NCBI GenBank assembly: GCA_003255025.1
Contig: QANY01008782.1
Span: 624,659-688,658, forward strand
Reading direction: 5' to 3'
Length of the DNA stretch: 64,000 bases
From: Datisca glomerata
Lineage: Eukaryota; Streptophyta; Magnoliopsida; Cucurbitales; Datiscaceae
This document shows positions 46,655-60,200 of this stretch, one piece after another; position 1 is the first letter of the stretch; each line of letters starts with the position of its first letter. The notes under the pieces are model-generated. The model ran no database searches. It saw only the letters and a list, made by a program, of their open reading frames with translations, and had not been told where the DNA came from. The position numbers and the translations under genes were made by a program.

Positions 46655-46865
46655 AGATCTATGAACATGATAATAATACAAAACATTGAATACCCTTACT
46701 GATTATGCATAAATGTATATAAAGTAGATATGTATGATATCTAACTTAAATATTGATTTGTTTTTGTTTATGAACGTCAGAATAATCTAAAACATTGAAC
46801 GTTCTTACACTGACTATACGTATGTATATAAATTAGATATGTATGGTATCGCATTTAAATACTAT
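46655..46865. repeat. Two-copy tandem repeat, unit about 110 bp
   Basis: Both copies hold 'aaaacattgaa', 'atgtatataaa' and 'tagatatgtatg'. They are diverged. Confidence 0.7.
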
Positions 46866-48262
46866 CGCGTAGAACAAGATCCAAAAAGGAAAAAAAATGA
46901 TGCCTCGTATAAACCAATCCAGAATTTTCCTAAGCATATATCACAGAAGTAAATTAATATCATGCTTAGAAAAGGCGTCCATTAAAGCTTAGATTCAGAG
47001 CTTATAAAATCATTAAAAAGAAAAACAAAAAAGCAGAACTCCAATACATATGAAAAACGATTGAATTTCAGAAAACTGTTTTAATGAGTTTTCAATAGCA
47101 TCCATCCATTAAAGCTTTAAGATTTAGAGCTTTAGAAAAAAGTCCAAACAGAATAAAAAATCAAAACAAATTTCAAACATCACGAAAAACAATAATAATA
47201 ATTCAGACCTTCAATTAACAAGAAAGCAACAAAATTCCAGAATGCACGATGGTCTGCAAATAAAATGAGCCAAGAAGATACTCTTGGGAGGAAGAAAACA
47301 AGTCGGGCGGGAACCCAACGCGCTAAACAAAGAAAAAACCTCCTAAGTTGAGCTGAGAATTTTAAACGTAATTCTAAAAACACGAAAACACACTTCTGAA
47401 ACTGGTCAAACCTGTAATTTCCTCAATTATTATTAATTATTGATTTTTTCATTTAGTTCAATTTGAGTCGGATGGCCCAAATTGAACTGACTCTTCCATT
47501 CCTGAGGGAAAAGGGTAGACAATTCCAGTCCTAGGAGAAAACAGCCTTGTGATGGCTGTTAATATATAAAATAAGAGTGTATAATCTAAACAGCATTCAT
47601 CCATCATCCAAAGGCTTCATGTATTGGTAGAAAGCGAAGGAAATGGAACGGAGGGGGGGAGTGAGAACGTATCCTGTACACCACTGGTTCACAATAAGGA
47701 ATGTAACAGGTACATAATCAAACATCAAAGCCAGAGAAGCAAACCGCAACCATCTTTCCTATACCCGCATAAAAATTTCACCGCCCACAACGGTTAATAC
47801 ACACTATATACTCATGCTTTACTTATTGCATCTCTTTAAAAATGAATCTTATCTAAAGTAGAAAACTAGGGACAACCCTATTCAAGTTCAGTATATAAAC
47901 ACTTCACCGTAGCAAGTTAATCAGACTGGTCTATCTTTCACTTCAAGAAGGTTGAGAAACATCATTTCTTCCGTGATGGTTTAGAACTTCCCATTTTTAT
48001 AATGTACATAAAAGGGCACAGGCATTTCAAGGCTCAAATTTTCAAATCTGAAGTTCATGAAAAAATCGATTAAATTCGGACACCATGTGGTTTATATCAG
48101 ATATGCTGGTTTATGTCAGATATGCGGGTAGACGCGATGAAATAGACACCAACCTTGCATGATTCACCACTCTTGTGGAATAATTTTTCCATCATTCTGC
48201 AAGATATTTCCCGGCTAGATAATATGTAACTTGGATTTGTATCTTCATGTCCAATGTTGATA
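46866..48262. other. Intergenic DNA and 3' UTR of the DmX-like gene
   Basis: No exon was found. The part nearest 48262 should be the 3' UTR of the gene that ends there. Confidence 0.5.
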
Positions 48263-51200
48263 TTATTTCAGTTGAACCATCTTAACAGAACCATCTCCAC
48301 CACAAGTAAGAAAACCGTGCGAAACAACTTGTATATCTGTCACAGCAGCCTGTCATATTAAAAGTTAGATACGCTTCTAAGAAAAGAAATTACTATAACC
48401 ACACTAACACGGTCATATAACCAAAATCTCAATATGATTTGAATGACGAATATTACCCGAACAACCCCACCAAAACCTCGAGAACTTGGTTGCAGAAAAG
48501 TATGTCTGTCATGCAATTTTGACCAATGATGCACTAATAGAGCTCTTTTCGCATCCCAAAGTTTCACATCTCCGTCTTTGCTTCCTGTTAAGAACAAACT
48601 AGTATTTGGGATGGCAGCTATTTTGGTCACACTCCCTGAGTGAGCCTTTGGTACATACCAAAGCATCCCACTTAAGTTTTGCTCGCCGACTTTGTTATCA
48701 GAGTGCTTGAGCTTTTTAGTTCTTCCAGTGGCTACATAACGGAAGTCGTGAAGTCCTATGTCACCACCTTTACCACCGGTCACTATAAGCGGAGAAATAG
48801 AACCACTTCCTATGTCATTATCAAACACAGAAACAGAGCGAGCACCACCTTCACATACAAAGAGGAAAGATCAGTACACAAAATTAAGAGAAGATCCCAA
48901 AGCTAAAATAACAACTACAAGTACTAGAAGGAACAAGAATCAACAGCTATTGATGGAATTTGTGATATGATCATACATTCATGTTCATCATAGTTTTCGA
49001 ATAAAGCCGCTGGTTATCTAAATGACTAATTTATAATGGAGTACAATAGGTTTCTCAGTTTAGATACTTAGATGGAGTTCATGAATCCAACCATCTATTT
49101 CCGTGGTCCATATATATTTTGACAGTGTCAGTAAAAATTGAAAAGCCAAGCCCAATCAGGTTTTAAGGAGTGGGATATTGGGGCCTTAAAACAAGCACGG
49201 TTGGGACCAAGGTTGTCAGGATCGTATTTTTGACTCGGATCGGTGGAGGGGTCTTCTGAATCGGATCGTTGGATCGGATCGAGGATCGTAAGATCCTACC
49301 AAATATTAATAATTATAATAATTAAAAAACTGTGATCCTTAAGAAAATAAATTAACTATTTCTAAACTAAAATTAAATAATGAAAATAAGCTTTACTCTA
49401 CTTTATAAATGATTGAAATAAATAACGTCTCAAAATAGTCAGCTCAAGCTTGATCCTAAACATATAATTTTTTAAGTTGCTCAAAATAATTTCCTCACTC
49501 AAGCATTCTAATGAATACAGTAACAAAGACGATTCAATTTTAGTTTCTTAAGTTTTTCAAAATTGATATTATAAAATTAAATTTTCACAAAAATGTTTCT
49601 ACGAAAACCACAATACTCTTAATATCATAAACACACAAATAAAATTTTACAAATTCATTTGTGCGAGAGAGTATGAGTCAAAGCCCATAGAATATTACAA
49701 AGATTTAATAATTTTGATTTATGACAACATATTAACTAGAAGGTGGGCTTCAATTACATTGAATTGGACTTAGGGAGGCTTAGGAAGTGGGCTTCAACAA
49801 CCAGTCATTTGCCAACATTTTATAAAACTAAAAAAAAATATGTTATGTTAATAAATAGTCAATTTCTAAGAAAATTCATAAAAAAAATGGCCACAAGAAT
49901 AAAAATATAAAAAATAGCCCCTTGCACGATTTTTGAAAAAAATGGACTCCCAAGCAGAAGGAAGTTTTCGTGCCATAGCTCAAGATTTTGATAATTTATA
50001 TAATATATACAATACATAATATATATACCTGTATAATTTTTGTAGTATATTTTATATATACAATATATAATATAAACTTTGTGGATAAAATTCAAATCTC
50101 ATTGGCACTCGTAGGTGACGGTCAAGCCAGATGGTCCACATACCATTATCATTAAACACGTCTTAACTATTTTGATTCTCATAAAGTGTTTTAAGGTCGC
50201 ATATAATTTGGACAATAAACGTAGTAATGCATCCTATTTTCTCCAAAACAATTTACATAAGAGGAAAAACAAAACCTTCATGACACATAATGGAAGCTTG
50301 AGAGGATGAAGGTGGAGCCAATGTATCCCATATGACCACATTAACATTCGTGGAGCTATATCCAGCCACAGCAATTATTGATCCGCTTGAAGTAACATAT
50401 GTGACATCCCTGAAAATGAAGTTTGATGACTATTACAAACAGAAATGAAAATGAACAAACCATATAAGTGGAACAAGTCCTTGTCAAGCACTATAGTGAA
50501 AAAGGGTAATAACATACAGAAACCACTTAAACAGACAAGAAACTTGATATATTCTCATGAAGCCAACCCGGCTTAAACGGTCAGACAGTTGTAGAGTAAC
50601 ACCATCAGCAAATGATTAAACTTCATCATGGCGGTCAGAAAAAAGTCAATACTTAAGAAACTATCGAAACAAATTTTCTTTTTCTTTTTCTTTTTTTTTT
50701 TTTTGGGGGGGGGGNNNNNNNGGGGGGGGGGGGGGGGGTGTGAAGGTGGTTGGATCTGTTAAACTATGATATTGATATGCTTTTTCTTCAAGGTTAGTGC
50801 TAAGTCCAAGTTGATAATAGCTTAAATGTAGAACTAGGCAACAGTTAGCAGCTTCACCAGAAATACGGGAAAGTAGGGACCATTGATCTGGTTCTTTACT
50901 CATAACAGAAATGACAAATATAACCTTTATCATCAGACCCTTCACTTTTTCTATAAGGAACTTAACCTTTCACAAATATGTAAAAAATTGTCACCCCTTT
51001 CACATTCAGGCAAAGCTAACATAAAATAGACAATCATTGTGTATGCTTGTGAAGCCAAAAGTGATTAAAATACATACGAAGCATGGCCGTTAAAGCACAG
51101 AGATGATTCTGTGGGCCGAATGTTGCTCCTTCCTCCAACCTCCAGCTGCCATGTGCATACAGTGCCATCTAAGGCAGCACTAGCAAATCTTTGTCCACAG

Positions 51201-54200
51201 TGGTCAAAATCCAAAGATGATATTGAAGCCAGAGCATATGGAGGAGGAACATTGGCAGCGGGCAGAACCCCATAGGTTGCAATAGCTTTCTCCTTACCAA
51301 ACTGCATTTTGTTATCCGCAACATCCATATAACAGAGAGACATGGAAATCAACAACAATTCACAGCATGTATCATAGACATTTTTCGTATGAGTCTACAG
51401 TCTACAATAGATTTATTCAACAAGAATTTCAAAATATGCTGCAGAAACTTATATTTCCTTCAAGAATTCACAAACCATAAGAACAGAAGATAGAACAGGT
51501 TGTTTGTCAATGATGTTTCACCTTCAAGTACTATTATCCTACTGCAGTTTGTCAATCTTTTGAGTATTTACCTACTGACAATTCCACGTAAACTACAAAA
51601 AATCTTTCACTATGTAGGTCTTTTGGAATCTGGACACTTTTAGAAACAGAATTTAGTATTTCGCAAGGTCAACTAGAAAATGAGTTTATCAAATCACTTC
51701 ATAGATGCTGTAAGAGAACACTTATGTGCGTGTAACTGTATATTTATTATGGCCAAATTTATTACCTCCCACAAGTATATGTGTGTGTTGCTTGAACCAA
51801 CCAAGAAAAAAGGCTTAGAGGGGTGGCTGGAGAAAGCCCTCGTACTTATTTTTTCTGCAGTAGCTGGAGGATCTTCCAATTCCTCAAAATCCTCATGAGT
51901 CTCCCAACCTAAGCCAGAAGCACCAATACCAGCATAGCCCGGAACCCCAAATGCTCCACCCCCAATCAAGTCTCTCCCAGGCCTTGCCAACGAGCCCACA
52001 CCAACAGTAGCACCGCCCAACCCAAGGTGTGCCCCTTTTCTTCTCCCAAGACCTACACCGGGAGATACACATGTAGGAGCTGGTGTTGATTCAGAACCAG
52101 CCCACCCATTCTGTGGCCAGTCAGCCTCAGACCAGATATAATCCATTTTACGTCTGGATGGAGTCCCATCTTCCCAGTTAAAGAATACAATACCCTGATA
52201 AACACATGATAAGACAAATAATTATAGGTAAAAAGAAAATGTCCAGCTTCTGATATAGCTCATATGTTTACATAATTAGAAATCGATTAAAATAAACTTC
52301 TTGAGGCCATAACTCCAAAACTCTCTTGATACTCATCTCAAGCTCTTCAGCCTTGTCGAGATCTTTAAAAGCTTTCATCCCCAAAAATATCAAAAATCGC
52401 TGAGGAACGCTTCATCGTGTAACCAAAATGTGAACTATTTGCTAATATGTAAATAAATAATCAACCATAAATGAATGGTTCACATTTTAAAGTGATGATA
52501 ATTTAACAAGGAATTCAGACTCTGCTTCGTACATTCGCATTTCATAATTAAGTAGCCACAAGCTCATTTGATTAGCCAGAACTTGATGAAAAAAAACTTG
52601 GGGACTACACGTGAAGATTTTAAGAATAAGATGAATGATTACTTTAACAGTCACTTGATAATTTTCTTATAAAGAAAATGGTCACCTAATAATTTAAGTA
52701 TTTGGTCATATAGTAATTTGACGCACTAAGTATCATAAATAAAGAAAGTGGATCGAATTTAAATAAGCAATTGGAAAATCGAGTACCATTAGAACAAACA
52801 GTGTGAATATACACATCACATGCAACCAAATTTGAAGCTCAATAACAAAGTTACACATACAATATGCACTTTCAATCTTTAGTAAAACAAGCTTCTACCG
52901 GCTACCTGACTATGAGAAGTCTACTTCGAGAATTTCATGAAGTGCTTTGTAAGAAAGTTTGAACTCTGACATTTATATTTCGCCAATCCAAAGCATTTAA
53001 AAATGGTGTTGGCCACCAAAAATAGTAGGAAGAAAGAAATAGGAACTTTTCCACCTACTATACTGGAGCATTTTGGGGAACGAGGTTCAGTTCTTTACCG
53101 CTTAGATACCCAATTCAAATGCTACATAATAAAAAGATAAACCTTGTGTATAAGGACTGACCTTTCGGTTGGAGGCAAGTGCAATTTGCTGTTGATCAAT
53201 GGAATTGATGCACAATGCCTGCTCAAAATAGAAAACTTACATTACAATTTGTAGATAAGAAATGAAAACTGTTTTACTAAAAATTTAAAAAAGGCTCTTT
53301 GGAGTACAAGGAATCCACCAAAACACAATAAAATAACAGAAAGGTTCTTTAATAGTTTACAATTAAACGAGCAATTCCATCTGTTACGATACCATGACCT
53401 CCAAATCGGATCCATTACAGAACAGTTCACATAATGCAAGTTTACCTCCAAAAGTTCCCCATTTCTCTTATATATCTCCTTAAGGTTTTGAAATGGTATG
53501 ACCTCTTTGAGAGTTGTATCCTTCAGCCATGAATTTAGAAATAGACCACGCCCAAGTGATCCAGCCTCACTACCGGGAGAACTACTGCTAGGCCCACCTT
53601 CATGACTATTAGTTTCCTCTGCCTCATGTACTCTTATGTGGTCTTTATAAATGTCAACCCATCTTCTAGAGGTTTTATGCAACAAATCAATATTTTCTCG
53701 TGCAAAGCATTCTAATAACAGATTGGGATCTGCGCTGATGTTCCATAATAATTTATTATAATCCAGGCTGCTCATCTTTTCCAAATTAACAATATCCTCA
53801 GGAATGTGATGATAGTGGTCTCTAGGATGAGACTGACAAGATCTTTCCATCCATAGATCACTGGCCCCATGCAACCCCCGATCTAATTTATGTAGCATAG
53901 ACAATGATAGTTGTTTTGTATGACAAGAACAAATCTGCGTGAGAGTGGTCTTTAGTAAACTAATAAAGCTCAATAAGACCGACCTAATTTGTTCTATCAT
54001 AATGTTCTGACAATCAGGTTTGAGATTTGCAAAACCCAACGATTGTGTAGAAATTTCTCCAACAGAATAACCATCTTCAGGTTCTTCAGATGTCATATGC
54101 AACATATGTTCCATGAACCTTGATATGTGACTCCACAAACAAGACCCTATGATTAAGCTGCTTTCATCTCTTAGAATTGAATGCATGGAATCTCCGACCT

Positions 54201-57200
54201 GTACATTCTCAGAACATTCAGTGACCTGACGGTCTCTGTCTGCATCACTTAAAAAATCATTAGCCATTAAGTCCGTAATCTGGGGAAAGAGTCTCCTTAG
54301 ATCTGCCACGTCAACTTCATAAGGAGTATGAGCATTGGTGAGGGTGATGAGAAGGGGCTGCAGAGCCAGAAGGAGAGCTTTGGAGTTTCTTTGAAGCCAA
54401 GCAGATGCAAAATATACACTATATTCAACCAAATCAATAACTCTTAAGAGTTTTAAGCTGAGGTCTTTAGTAAAAGAGCCCAATTTAATTCTCAAGGTAG
54501 CTCTTAGATTTGATAAAGACAGCAGGAGACCTTGAAGGTAGTACCACCAAACATCTATGGACTTAATTCTGTTATCTTCAGAACAAGTTACACTGCAGGC
54601 AGCGATGTATCGTGAAACTGCGAGTGATGTTTCTTTTGCAGCCTTTAGTAGTGACTTATGCAGAAGGGGACACGAAATGAAATTGTCACTTTTGTGTCTC
54701 TCATTTACAAAGAGATCTTGAGAAATGAATACATCACATATGTCGTTTCCCACAAATGGCATCCCCTGATTACACACTGAGACCAAAATCTGTTGGGAAA
54801 GAAACAGAAGCCTCACTTTAGGAAAATAAATAGAAGAGAAAAGATCACAGCTAAATCTAACAGTTCACATACCATGCTAACAAGAGAGAAAGGAAGCAGT
54901 GAAAACTTCTGCTGAAACTGTGCAATCCCTGTGCATAACTTATGATGGAAACTCTTAAGTGATTCCTCATATTTGTCGATATCATACTCCTTCAAGCATG
55001 CGCTACGTCCATCAGATCCCAAAGTGGTATTTGGCCAGCTAGGATGTTCCCAAAGCAAATTTGATAAGTAGTGGACTGCCATATCTAACTTCATGCAGTA
55101 CTCTAGATGGATTACCAGTTTTGCAGACAGCCAATTAGTGGAATCTTTTGGAGAAGGGATTGGAATTTTGAGTTGAACTTCAGAATGTTGAGTATTCGAT
55201 GCACTCACTTGATCTGCAACCCCAAGAATGCTTGGATAGGATGAAAGGCATTCCAAAGCTTCAATCTTTAAACCAGTTTGAACATCAGTTGCAAATTTCT
55301 TTATAAAAAAACAGTAATAACAGAAGCTACGTGACCATGCAAACTTTAAGATTTTAGGAATTATTAATTCTAGGTGCACTTGCGAATTGTAACATGACGT
55401 GGAGCTTTCAAGAGTCTCTAAATGAATTAGTGAACTCCAAAAGCTAGGCAAGAAGCAAAAGCACGTAATCCATTACACACTTAAAGATATTCGGGTAGAT
55501 ATTCGGGTTTATTTAAGTCTGTGTACTTGAGAATTAACATGTTGTCGAGCTTTTGACAGTCTCTAAATGGATTAATTAGCTACAAAAGCTATGCAAGATA
55601 ATAACAATTGCTTGGCGACTTCATTCTTATTGAAGAGAAAGATAAACTAAGTCAACCCAGGTCCCAGTCCATACATTTGGTAGGGGACTACAATACCAGT
55701 ATAAATCATTCGGTCAAGTATATTATATTTGAAAGACCTTGAGAACACAATTGCTAAGTTATGGCTTCATGCTAACATATACTGTGAAATTATTGCATGA
55801 CCAAGTTCAAGCATAATTCCAATATCCCAACATTTTCTCCTCCCTGCAGCAAATGATTATTGCTGCTGCTATATGCAACTTAACATGAAAATTAATCTCC
55901 AAAACTGGAATTTCTGCATCAATTTTAATTCATCACCAGCCAATTTCCCCAAGAAAAAACAAACACTTACAGGAAGCCCACATCTGTTTAAGGCAGAAGC
56001 TGTCATCAATGTTGCCCACTTACAAAGACTTGCAGCATATTGTTCTCCCACTGCACTCCTCATGCTACTTTTTGTCGCTAATGTCAAGCAATATATACCA
56101 ATTCTGGGGTCGAAAAAGGAAATGTGCTTAGTTGAAAGAGATGATGCCATGATCGTTGTATTATTTTGGAAACCAAACATGTTCAGAAAAGATTGAGAGT
56201 AATTTCCTAGTTCCCACTGCAAATAGACGAAAGCAAAGTTCGAGTCATGATATCCCAAAAACAGGTCATGGTCGCCAACTGAGAAATAAAAGGCCAAACT
56301 CTTAATGATGTAGCACCTCAAGGAGGCTTGCAAGCCAGAAGTCGCCTTTTTCTATGGCAGATGGAAGCATAATCTTTGTGATTAAGTATCGTTCCAGTGG
56401 TCCACCACTCCCCTCAACAAGCCTACAAATTACTAGTGCAAGTTGCTGATCCTGAAGGTTTTTTGCACAAACGCTGATAGCGGAAGAAGCATCACCGCCA
56501 AGGAGAAAGAAAGCTATAGCCAACTCCAGTTGATGTCTCCCCATTAGAACATAAGCGTTCTTCACAGCAGCTGCTTTATTTTTCTCCTCCTAAAACAGAA
56601 ATTAACTTGACTGCAATTAACATGACGTCAAGAAAAATTGTTCTCCAAATTCCTTTAAATATTAAGTATCTTGGGAGCTTATAAATCTTAAGTACCTGAA
56701 AATTTCGTGAAAGAAATCCGACCAATGGCTTATCCTTCTCATCCCTGCTGATCTTAAAAAGGCCAACCAGAACTTGAAGTCTATTCAGCATGATATAAAA
56801 TAATGCACAGTCCTTGGGATCTTTCTTTTTCAGATACTCTGACCTCGCCAGTTTCTCCATCTGCATTCGGTAATCACTCAGAATGTTTAACGCAGTGGTA
56901 AAATAGAACCATACCACCAACGTCTTTCTCTAATAAGAATGGTTTTTCAAAAATAACTCAACAAACTACATGATGGGGTAGCGTCGTATACATTCTATTT
57001 TTTTTCTCTATAGGAAACAGAGAATATACTAATAATAAAGAGTACAAGAACATATTTTGGAGGATGAGGGATCTACCAAAAACGGAAAACTGAAAAGAAA
57101 AAGAACAAAGCAAATTACATTCGAATTACAACCATAACAAATCCGATTGTCAAAAAACAAGACCAAGGGATGTCCTTAAAAAACATTGACTTCGACAACC

Positions 57201-60200
57201 AAGAAGATAAAATAACTATATTCCATGAAACTGACTCATCAGCGAAAGAGTCTTCAGAAATTCTTCCATCTCTCAAGTGAAATAACCCGAAAAACAACAA
57301 AGACAACATGAGACCACAGAACATTTTTCTTTTTATTTCCACCACCAACATTTAATCTTAATAACGTCTCCACTGAACGAGGCTGCACCCAACTGAAATC
57401 AAACATTATGAACAACCGATTCCTTAAGGCAGAAGCTAAAGGGCAATGCAGGAAAAGATGATTCAAAGAATTGCTTTTGCACAAAACACACCAAGAAGGA
57501 GATAAGCACATATATGGTATTCTCTTTTGAAGAGTATCAGCATTGCTTACCTTTCCCAAAGGGAAGGAGAAGAATATTTCCATATTAGAGGAAAAGGGAA
57601 GGAGCGATGAGAATCCACATCATTCCAAATAAAACTCATACAGTATTTGCAAGAGAATGCCCCAGATTTATCAAGCACCCACATGTATGGAAATATATGA
57701 GAATTGAGCAAAGACAACATATTAAGATACTCCCTAGTTTCGGAATCATTTAAGCTCCTTCTTAAAGATAAATTGCAAGCGAGTGGAGAATGAGAAAAAA
57801 ATAAGTCTCCAACTTTATCACTATGCTTCAAAGAAACTAAATAGAGGCTAGGAAAAGAAGCGGAAAAGGCATTGTCATCCATCCATCTACCCAGAATTTA
57901 ATTTTTTTTATTTCGATAGGAAACCAATTCGTATTAAAGAAATGTACAAAAGGTTTGGACGGAAAAGGCTTCCCGCCAAACACCAAAAATATTAGAACTA
58001 GTCTATAGAAGCTGCAATCCTGTTACAAAGAAGTAAAATAGAGGATGATTTTTGAAAGCCTTAGAATTAACATCCCAAAAAAAGAGGTAAACTGAATCTT
58101 CTCCCACACAACATCAACATCCTCAAAAGCCTCTTTAAAAATCTTTTGTTCCCTTCCAACCACAAACACCATAAAATAGTGGTGGCTCCAAAACACAAAA
58201 AAGTCTTAAGCTTCCTACTGACTTTCAACTGAAAGATCTCTCCCATCAGCCCCTCTACATTCTCCTGAAATACCCAGCTCAACTGAAATTGTGACCTCCA
58301 TCTCAACCATAACGAATGAGCAAAAGAACAATGAATAAAAAGATGATCCAGAAATTCGCTACTCCTTCCACACAAAACAAACCCTCAAGGGTGAAAAAGC
58401 CATGTTAGGATTTCTAGAATTTAATTTTCTTGCCATCACCTAAATTTTCTTCCCATCGCCTAAGCTCAGAGAAACTCCATTGAGAAAAGACTCAAGTCCT
58501 CTAGAAAACAAATTCCAAGGTTTTCTGAAAGAACCACTCACCTCCATTTTAGAGTCACAACCATTGGAGTGAGTTCCATGAATGCTTTTGATAATAGAAA
58601 CTCACCAAGAATCATTTTCCAAAGGAAACATCCAAAGCCATTCCCCAAGAGGGCTTTATTCCTAGACAAAAGAATGCCTATGCCCAACAAACCTAGATCC
58701 TTGCTTTTAGTAACCTCTGCCCATCTAACTAAAAGGATCCATTCTAGTGATCAGCAAGCCTATATAAGATGATACAATGATGACATATATAACCATGAAG
58801 AAAAGGTAGTGGATTAATTTCTTAACTAAACAATCTTTGTGCAATTTTTTTATGTCAAAACAATGATGGGGATTAACATAGTGGGAGATGTGTCACATGC
58901 AAGTTTGTAATTGTAAGTTTGTAACCAAGTTTACCAATTACAAAAGAACATAGTCCTCTTTGACTACAAAGAATTATGTTTACAGGACTAGAAATACAAT
59001 TAACATATGCTATTTACTGTAGCAAGCAAAAGACAGTATTACCCTTGTACGTAAATGTGCAGTATTAGTAAACCAGAATCCGACACCCAGACTCCGCATT
59101 TCTTGCCAAGAGGGTTCATTAGGTAGAAGAGAGCTGAACAAAATTTCCTGACAATCAGAGTGGTATGCCCACCCAATCATCCCCGAGTCAACAACCAGTT
59201 CTTCTAAAGGCGCTGACCTACCAAATTGCCTGAGGAAGAGTAGTTGTTGAAACCTCCACTCAATCCAATATCTGGAAAGGAGAAATGAGAAGAAAATGAT
59301 CAAGGCTGGGACAAAATAACTAAACTAGACTTGCTAAAAAGCATTTGTGAAGCATCCAAAAGCTTCAGTTCTATATCATCATTACAAGGAGGGGACAAAC
59401 AAAAAGTTTTCGACCTACATATAATAGAACCAAAGAAAGGAGCAGTTGCATGACCAATGTTTGGATATGAAGCATCTTTAGTCATGTGTAAGTCAATATG
59501 CATATTTAGAACCAAAGAAAGCAGCTGATGGCCAATGAATGGATATGAATCATCTTTAGTCATCAATAAGTCAATATGCATCCATGGTACTCATCCATCA
59601 CTCAACTTACATGACAGATTATCATGCCAGTCTTTTCTGCTACATCAATTGCTGGAATTTAGAGTGGAGGATGAAAATTGGTAGAATATAAAAAGAAACG
59701 GAGAACCTGATGGGAACGATCAAAAGCAACTATATTGAAATGTTGCTCAGAATGCATATTACAAAGAAAGATTTAACTTAAATCTTTTAAAATGTCAATC
59801 ACAAAACACAGATTTTGCGGACAAAGACAGCCTGCAACTGCACTACTTGATGACCCAAGAGCAAAGAGCTCAAGTATTACTTGATTAATATATTTTCTTT
59901 GATCAAAGTAATTCCACCATGCCTCTAATGATGATGTTAAAGACAGTCCAATGTCATTTCAATTTCTTGATTAATAATATTCATCAAAGTAATTCTGCTT
60001 CTTGCTTCTGTTCTTGGTTGCGTTGAGTCTGTTTCTCTTTCTGATCAGTTGCAAGATGCAGTAATTGGATAGCTCGGGTTCATTTAGTTGCATATCTCAT
60101 TTTTCATTTACATCTCTTCTCAAAATAGTTCTATTTCTTCTTCTGGGCGGAATTCCTCTCCGTTAAAATTGACATGGAAAACTTAAATTCCTAGTAAAGT

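Noticed and set aside
59300..59581. Possible additional exon of the DmX-like gene (minus strand)
   Set aside because: The flanking exons join in phase as GR|R-YWIEWRFQQ, matching the family, so nothing is missing. The frame overlaps an 80 bp tandem duplication.
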